Shown here: in pieces, positions 6,722 to 10,042 of the stretch
Layout of the letters: every line of letters starts with the position of its first letter
Numbering within the stretch: position 1 is the stretch's first letter
NCBI GenBank assembly: GCA_016208645.1
Contig: JACQXP010000038.1
Location: 1 to 10,042 of the forward strand
Source of the DNA: Candidatus Methylomirabilota bacterium
GTDB lineage: Bacteria > Methylomirabilota > Methylomirabilia > Methylomirabilales > 2-02-FULL-66-22
Reading direction: 5' to 3'
Length of the DNA stretch: 10,042 nucleotides
Notes under the pieces: model-generated
Databases searched by the model: none
Seen by the model: only the letters and a program-made list of their open reading frames with translations
What the model was told of the DNA's origin: nothing
Made by a program: the position numbers and the translations under genes

Positions 6722-7226
6722 CTTCCCCCTGGGGGCAGTGCTTCCGGCACAGGGCCAGGATGATTTCGGCCGGGAATCCCCGCCGCGCGAGAAAGGCAGC
6801 CAGGCGCCGGCGGGCGACGAGCGGGGGCACCCCCTGCAGGTCCCGCAGCTTGCGGATCGCCGCGGCCTCCGCCACGCTCCGGACGTCCCGTTCGCCAAAT
6901 ACCTCGTCCAGGGTGGCCGAGATCTCGAGCTCCGCGATGCCCCGGGCCCGCAGTTCCCGCGCCAGGCGCGCCGGCCCCAGGGAACGACGGTGGGCCCGCG
7001 AACGGGCCCACGTCCTGGCGTACTCGGCATCGTCGAGATACCGGGAGGCCGTCAGCCTGGCGACCACCGAGGCGATCGGATCCGCGGCATAGCCCCGGCG
7101 CGCCAGTCGCTGCCGAAGCTCCTCCGTGCTCATCGCCCGCATGGCCAGCAGCCTGAGGGCGACCTCCCAGGGATCCGGGCGCTCCGCGGATGCCCTGCTG
7201 CTCTCCCGGCTCCCCCCCCTGCTCAC
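6705..7226 (-). CDS. recX: Regulatory protein RecX
   Basis: Cytoplasmic modulator that binds in the groove of RecA filaments and limits their extension (family knowledge). The 173 residues are all-helical in character and show the three tandem three-helix modules of the family. The first contains ALRLLAMRAMSTEELRQRL, RRGY and YLDDAEYART. The second contains LGPARLARELRARGIAELEI. The third contains GVPPLVARRRLAAFLARRGF. The start is GTG 7226, 22 nt after the pilT stop; the only Shine-Dalgarno candidates are a close GGAG or a more distant AAGGTGAG. No in-frame ATG or GTG occurs between it and the upstream stop at 7260. The last four residues and the stop codon come from a heptamer array, so the native C terminus may have been altered. 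Co-location with recA, with pilT between, supports the call. Confidence 0.92.
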   Translation of the reverse strand: MSRGGSRESSRASAERPDPWEVALRLLAMRAMSTEELRQRLARRGYAADPIASVVARLTASRYLDDAEYARTWARSRAHRRSLGPARLARELRARGIAELEISATLDEVFGERDVRSVAEAAAIRKLRDLQGVPPLVARRRLAAFLARRGFPAEIILALCRKHCPQGEEINDQ

Positions 7227-7248
7227 CAGCTCCGGCTCACCTTCGGCA

Positions 7249-8388
7249 TCAGAACCGCGTCATCCCCGGAATCGTCTTGGGCGCCTCCTGCATCCCCTGC
7301 CACGTCGCGTCCGCCGTGGACTCCACCCCGCGCACCCGCAGGGCGAAGTCGTCGGGGTTGCTGCACCAGTGCAGGGCCTCCTCGTAGCTGATCAGGCCGC
7401 GCGTGTACAGCGACATCAGCGACTGGTCGAAGGTCTGCATCCCGTACTGGCTCACGCTGGCGCCGATGACTTCGTTCAACTTCCGGGTCTTGTCCGGGTC
7501 CACCACGCACTCCCGCACCGTGGCGGTGGCGATGCAGACCTCCACCGCGGGGACACGGCCCTTGCCGTCGGCCCGCGGGATCAATCGCTGGGCGATGATC
7601 CCCTTCAGGACCGCGGCGACCTGGAGCCGGATCTGCTTCTGCTGGTAGGGCGGGAAGACGGAGATGACCCGGTTGATCGTCTCGGTGGCGTCCAGGGTGT
7701 GCAGCGTGCTCATCACCAGGTGGCCCGTCTCGGCTGCCAGTATCGCGGTGGAGATGGTCTCGTAGTCCCGCATCTCACCCACCAGGATGATGTCGGGATC
7801 CTGCCGCAACGCGCTCCGCAGCGCCTCGCTGAAGGAGGGGGTGTCCACCCCGACCTCCCGCTGGTTGACCAGGCACTTCTTGTCCCGGTGCAGGAACTCA
7901 ATGGGGTCCTCGATGGTGAGGATGTGACCCGAGCGGTTGCCATTGATGTAGTCGATCATGGAGGCCAGGGTCGAGGACTTGCCCGAGCCCGTCGTCCCGG
8001 TGACCAGGATCAGGCCCCGGGGCTCCAGCGCGATCTTCTCCAGGACCGGGGGAAGATTCAACTCGCCGATCGCCTGGATCTTGATGGGGATGACCCGCAG
8101 GACGATCCCCACCGTCCCGCGCTGCTGGAACACATTGGCCCGGAACCGCCCCAGCCCAGGCATGCTGTAGGCCAGGTCGATCTCGGATCGCTCCTTGAAC
8201 TTCTCCCGTTGCTTGGCGTTCATGACGCTGGCCGCCATGGTCACGACCGCGTCCTGGCCCAGGCGCGGCATCTCCATCAGGGGGACCAGCCGGTCGTCGA
8301 TGCGCAGGACCGGCGGGCTCCCCACCTTGATGTGGAGGTCGGAGGCCTTTCGCTCCACGGCGACCTTGAGGAGATCGGGCAGTTCCAT
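7249..8388 (-). CDS. PilT-family type IV pilus ATPase (retraction type or paralogue)
   Basis: Hexameric secretion-type ATPase that acts on the cytoplasmic side of the type IV pilus machine; PilT proper drives retraction. It has 379 residues. The N-terminal domain contains ASDLHIKVGSPP (15-26). The Walker A is GTTGSGKSS (131-139). The Asp box is TIEDPIE (158-164), the Walker B ILVGEMRD (201-208) and the His box STLHT (227-231). Overall layout and GEMRD fit PilT/PilU rather than PilB, which is longer and carries a zinc tetracysteine motif absent here. The C-terminal AIRNLIRE element of classical PilT is not present; the matching place reads TATVRECVVDPDKT (288-301). I therefore give no gene symbol. 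The ATG directly follows the recA TAA with no gap, and GGAGG (8394-8398) inside the recA end gives a good ribosome site. Confidence 0.9.
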   Translation of the reverse strand: MELPDLLKVAVERKASDLHIKVGSPPVLRIDDRLVPLMEMPRLGQDAVVTMAASVMNAKQREKFKERSEIDLAYSMPGLGRFRANVFQQRGTVGIVLRVIPIKIQAIGELNLPPVLEKIALEPRGLILVTGTTGSGKSSTLASMIDYINGNRSGHILTIEDPIEFLHRDKKCLVNQREVGVDTPSFSEALRSALRQDPDIILVGEMRDYETISTAILAAETGHLVMSTLHTLDATETINRVISVFPPYQQKQIRLQVAAVLKGIIAQRLIPRADGKGRVPAVEVCIATATVRECVVDPDKTRKLNEVIGASVSQYGMQTFDQSLMSLYTRGLISYEEALHWCSNPDDFALRVRGVESTADATWQGMQEAPKTIPGMTRF

Positions 8389-9441
8389 TTACGCCTCCGC
8401 TTCAACCGGCCCGGGCACCCCCAGGGCCGCTCGCAGCTTGGCTTCGATCTCGTCAGCCACGGCGGGGTTTTCCTGGAGGAACCGCTTGGCGTTCTCGCGC
8501 CCCTGGCCGATCCGCTCGCCGCCGAAGGCGTACCACGCCCCGCTCTTCTCCACCACCTTGTGCGTGGCGCCCAGGTCCACCAGGCTCCCCAGGCGGGAGA
8601 TCCCCTCCCCGTAGATGATGTCGAACTCCGCCTCGCGGAAGGGCGGGGCGACCTTGTTCTTCACCACCTTCACCTTCACCCGGCTGCCGATGACTTCCTC
8701 GCCGTCCTTGATCGCCGAGATCCGGCGGATGTCCAGGCGGATCGAGGCGTAGAATTTCAGGGCCCGGCCGCCCGTGGTGGTCTCGGGGTTGCCGAACATG
8801 ACGCCGATCTTTTCCCGGATCTGGTTGATGAAGATCACGCAGGTCCGCGACTTGCTGATGGCGGCGGTCAGCTTGCGGAGCGCCTGCGACATGAGGCGGG
8901 CATGCAGGCCGGGCAGGGAATCCCCCATCTCCCCGTCGATCTCCGCCCGCGGCACCAGGGCCGCCACGGAGTCAATGGCCACCACATCCACGGCGCCGCT
9001 CCGCACCAGGACCTCGGTGATCTCCAGCCCCTGCTCCCCCGTATCGGGCTGCGAGATCAGCAGCTCGTCGACGTTCACCCCCAAGAGCTTGGCGTAGGTG
9101 GCGTCCAGCGCGTGCTCCGCGTCCACGAAGGCCGCGGCGCCGCCCCGCTTCTGCGCCTCGGCGATGATGTGGAGGGCCAGGGTCGTCTTGCCGCTGGATT
9201 CGGGGCCGAAGATCTCGATGCACCGGCCGCGCGGGACCCCGCCCACGCCCAAGGCATGATCCAGTTCGAGAGAGCCGGTGGGGATGGTCGAGACCGGCAA
9301 CAGGGCGCCCGAGATCCCCATCCGCATGATGGCACCCTTGCCGTACATCTTCTCGATCTGGGAGACGGCCAGATCGAGCGCCTTGTCCCGGTCCTTGCGG
9401 TCTTCCTTGATGGGCACCTTCCGCGTCGCCATCTCCGCCAT
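8389..9441 (-). CDS. recA: Recombinase RecA
   Basis: DNA-dependent ATPase forming filaments on single-stranded DNA for strand exchange and SOS co-protease activity. It has 350 residues, normal length. The Walker A is GPESSGKTT (79-87). The catalytic glutamate is E109 in FVDAEHALD. The Walker B strand is VDVVAIDSVAAL (151-162). Loop L1 reads GDSLPGLHARLMSQ where many RecA have GDSHMGL. FINQIREKIGVMFGNPETTT (204-223) runs into loop L2. The C terminus is short and only weakly acidic. The ATG at 9441 is supported by GAGGGGG about five bases upstream; the second ATG at 9432 has its purine run directly adjacent and is less likely. It leads the minus-strand gene series and has an unusual leader with a 13-bp inverted repeat. 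I recognise no LexA box upstream. Confidence 0.97.
   Translation of the reverse strand: MAEMATRKVPIKEDRKDRDKALDLAVSQIEKMYGKGAIMRMGISGALLPVSTIPTGSLELDHALGVGGVPRGRCIEIFGPESSGKTTLALHIIAEAQKRGGAAAFVDAEHALDATYAKLLGVNVDELLISQPDTGEQGLEITEVLVRSGAVDVVAIDSVAALVPRAEIDGEMGDSLPGLHARLMSQALRKLTAAISKSRTCVIFINQIREKIGVMFGNPETTTGGRALKFYASIRLDIRRISAIKDGEEVIGSRVKVKVVKNKVAPPFREAEFDIIYGEGISRLGSLVDLGATHKVVEKSGAWYAFGGERIGQGRENAKRFLQENPAVADEIEAKLRAALGVPGPVEAEA
8394..8398 (-). promoter_or_regulatory. Shine-Dalgarno of the pilT-like gene inside recA
   Basis: GGAGG on the minus strand, five bases before ATG 8388, lies within the last codons of recA. With TAA followed at once by ATG, this suggests coupled translation. 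Confidence 0.75.
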
Positions 9442-9448
9442 GAGAACC

Positions 9449-9541
9449 CCCTCGGCCTGTCGGCCTTCAGCAAGTCAGGATCGGCGCGATTTCCCAGGTG
9501 AAGTCAACCGGGATGCGTTTTCAGGATTGACAGGCCGAGGG
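9449..9541. promoter_or_regulatory. Perfect 13-bp inverted repeat flanking the recA leader
   Basis: The plus strand has CCCTCGGCCTGTC at 9449-9461 and its exact reverse complement at 9529-9541, with 67 nt between. In a recA transcript starting upstream of 9541, the 3' arm would include the GAGGG of the ribosome site, so pairing would mask translation initiation. A competing short hairpin GGCC-TGTC-GGCC (9454-9465) overlaps the same arm. Alternatively the two arms are separate protein-binding half sites. The function is inferred; the repeat itself is directly visible. Confidence 0.6.
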
Positions 9542-9554
9542 ACCTCTGGATAAG
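9527..9554 (+). promoter_or_regulatory. Candidate sigma-70-type promoter for the PilZ gene
   Basis: TTGACA (9527-9532, a full match to the -35 consensus), a 16-nt spacer, then GATAAG (9549-9554, four of six matches to the -10). Transcription would start near 9561, about 120 nt before ATG 9680. The -35 overlaps the right arm of the recA-leader inverted repeat. Consensus matching in an uncharacterised lineage is weak evidence. Confidence 0.35.
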
Positions 9555-9679
9555 GTGGGGCGGCTTCTGGTCCGGAGAAGTGCGGTTGGGCCTGTCGCTC
9601 GGGTCCGCGGGTTTGCGGCTGCGACAGACGGGGCAGCGGATCGTGCGGGCGATATCCGCGGAGGGGTCTGAGGGCGCGC

Positions 9680-10042
9680 ATGGCGAGTCCCCGGAAGCCG
9701 GCCTCAAAAGAAGAAGAGGGAGTCTCCCCGACCCACATCGGACCCGAGCGGCGCTCGGGGATGGAGCGGAGGCAGAGCCGCGATCCCCACCCGCCCCTGG
9801 GGCAATCGGAGCGACGATTCACCGTCCGCCGGAAGGCGGATCGCGTCTCTCTCGAGACCGCCATTCGCATCGGCCCCCCCGGATCGGGCGGACGATTATA
9901 CCGCCGCGTCCACCTCGAGGTCCCGGTGATCTACCGCCCACTAAAACCCGACGCCACACCGGGCGAGACGTCCCGGCGAGGTGTCACCAACACCCTCGCG
10001 CCGGGCGGGCTGGGCATGCTCTTGGACGAGGAATTTCCCGTC
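9680..10042 (+). CDS. PilZ-domain protein, start only, cut by the window edge
   Basis: Open frame of 121 codons that runs off the right edge without a stop. ATG 9680 has GAGGG five bases upstream (9670-9674). An in-frame ATG at 9761 is possible but would lose the GPERRSGMERR segment typical of linkers before PilZ domains. The N-terminal 65 residues are charged and probably disordered. The domain then starts with RLYRR (72-76), fitting the RxxxR part of the cyclic di-GMP site, and VHLEVPVIYRPL. The second motif, usually (D/N)xSxxG, reads NTLAPG (104-109), followed by GLGMLLDEEFPV; the Ser is replaced by Leu. Cyclic di-GMP binding is therefore likely but not assured. It is divergent from recA and may belong to pilus or motility control like the nearby pilT-like gene. 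The identification rests on a partial domain. Confidence 0.7.
   Translation, partial: MASPRKPASKEEEGVSPTHIGPERRSGMERRQSRDPHPPLGQSERRFTVRRKADRVSLETAIRIGPPGSGGRLYRRVHLEVPVIYRPLKPDATPGETSRRGVTNTLAPGGLGMLLDEEFPV

Noticed and set aside
3970..7092. Plus-strand open frame of 1040 codons opposite alaS and recX
   Set aside because: Antisense shadow caused by high GC and few stops; alaS and recX explain the region.
7126..9501. Plus-strand open frame of 791 codons opposite pilT and recA
   Set aside because: Antisense shadow; composition mirrors the codon positions of pilT and recA and contains no family signature.
9504..9707. Minus-strand frame upstream of recA encoding a 67-residue product with one CPVC pair
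   Set aside because: Starts only at TTG, has a single CxxC rather than a zinc-binding pair, overlaps the recA leader and the likely PilZ start, and shows no family features.
9743..9759. Perfect 7-bp stem with a 3-nt loop (CCCGAGC, GGC, GCTCGGG)
   Set aside because: It lies in the PilZ reading frame where it encodes P-E-R-R-S-G, a common linker sequence, and no T-run follows. Coding explains it.

Overview
The window is a GC-rich stretch (roughly two thirds G+C by eye) of a bacterial chromosome, almost fully coding. Eight genes lie head to tail on the minus strand. Read in the direction of transcription they are recA, pilT-like, recX, alaS, psd, pssA, leuA and asd (asd runs off the left edge). 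A ninth gene, encoding a PilZ-type protein, diverges from recA on the plus strand and runs off the right edge. Gene content and the archaeal-type short phosphatidylserine decarboxylase suggest a Gram-negative-like lineage with type IV pili and phosphatidylethanolamine membranes. A deltaproteobacterial or candidate-phylum relative (NC10/Rokubacteria-like) is my guess; no marker here settles it.

Layout. (1) 3-2095: asd and leuA, amino-acid synthesis (aspartate family and leucine), 14 nt apart. (2) 2127-3855: pssA and psd, the two steps from CDP-diacylglycerol to phosphatidylethanolamine, separated by an unusual AT-rich spacer of heptanucleotide repeats. (3) 3955-8391: alaS, recX and pilT. (4) 8389-9441: recA, whose stop codon abuts the pilT start. 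(5) 9442-9679: divergent recA/PilZ control region. (6) 9680 to the end: PilZ-domain gene. No gene-free stretch exceeds 300 bases.

How the genes relate. RecX modulates RecA filaments, and its position two genes below recA fits co-expression. PilT and the PilZ protein both point to type IV pilus or surface-motility control around recA. Psd consumes the product of PssA.

Most worth checking. (a) The psd-pssA spacer is a tandem duplication in which one unit forms a 30-nt imperfect palindrome whose only four mismatches fall exactly every seventh base, in register with a heptamer repeat. A related heptamer array supplies the last codons and stop of recX. (b) LeuA is otherwise textbook-conserved but lacks 17 residues, in frame, exactly over the GxGERxGN active-site motif that holds a metal-ligand Asn. 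(c) A perfect 13-bp inverted repeat flanks the recA leader and would mask its Shine-Dalgarno. (d) The PilT-like ATPase lacks the AIRNLIRE motif of classical PilT.
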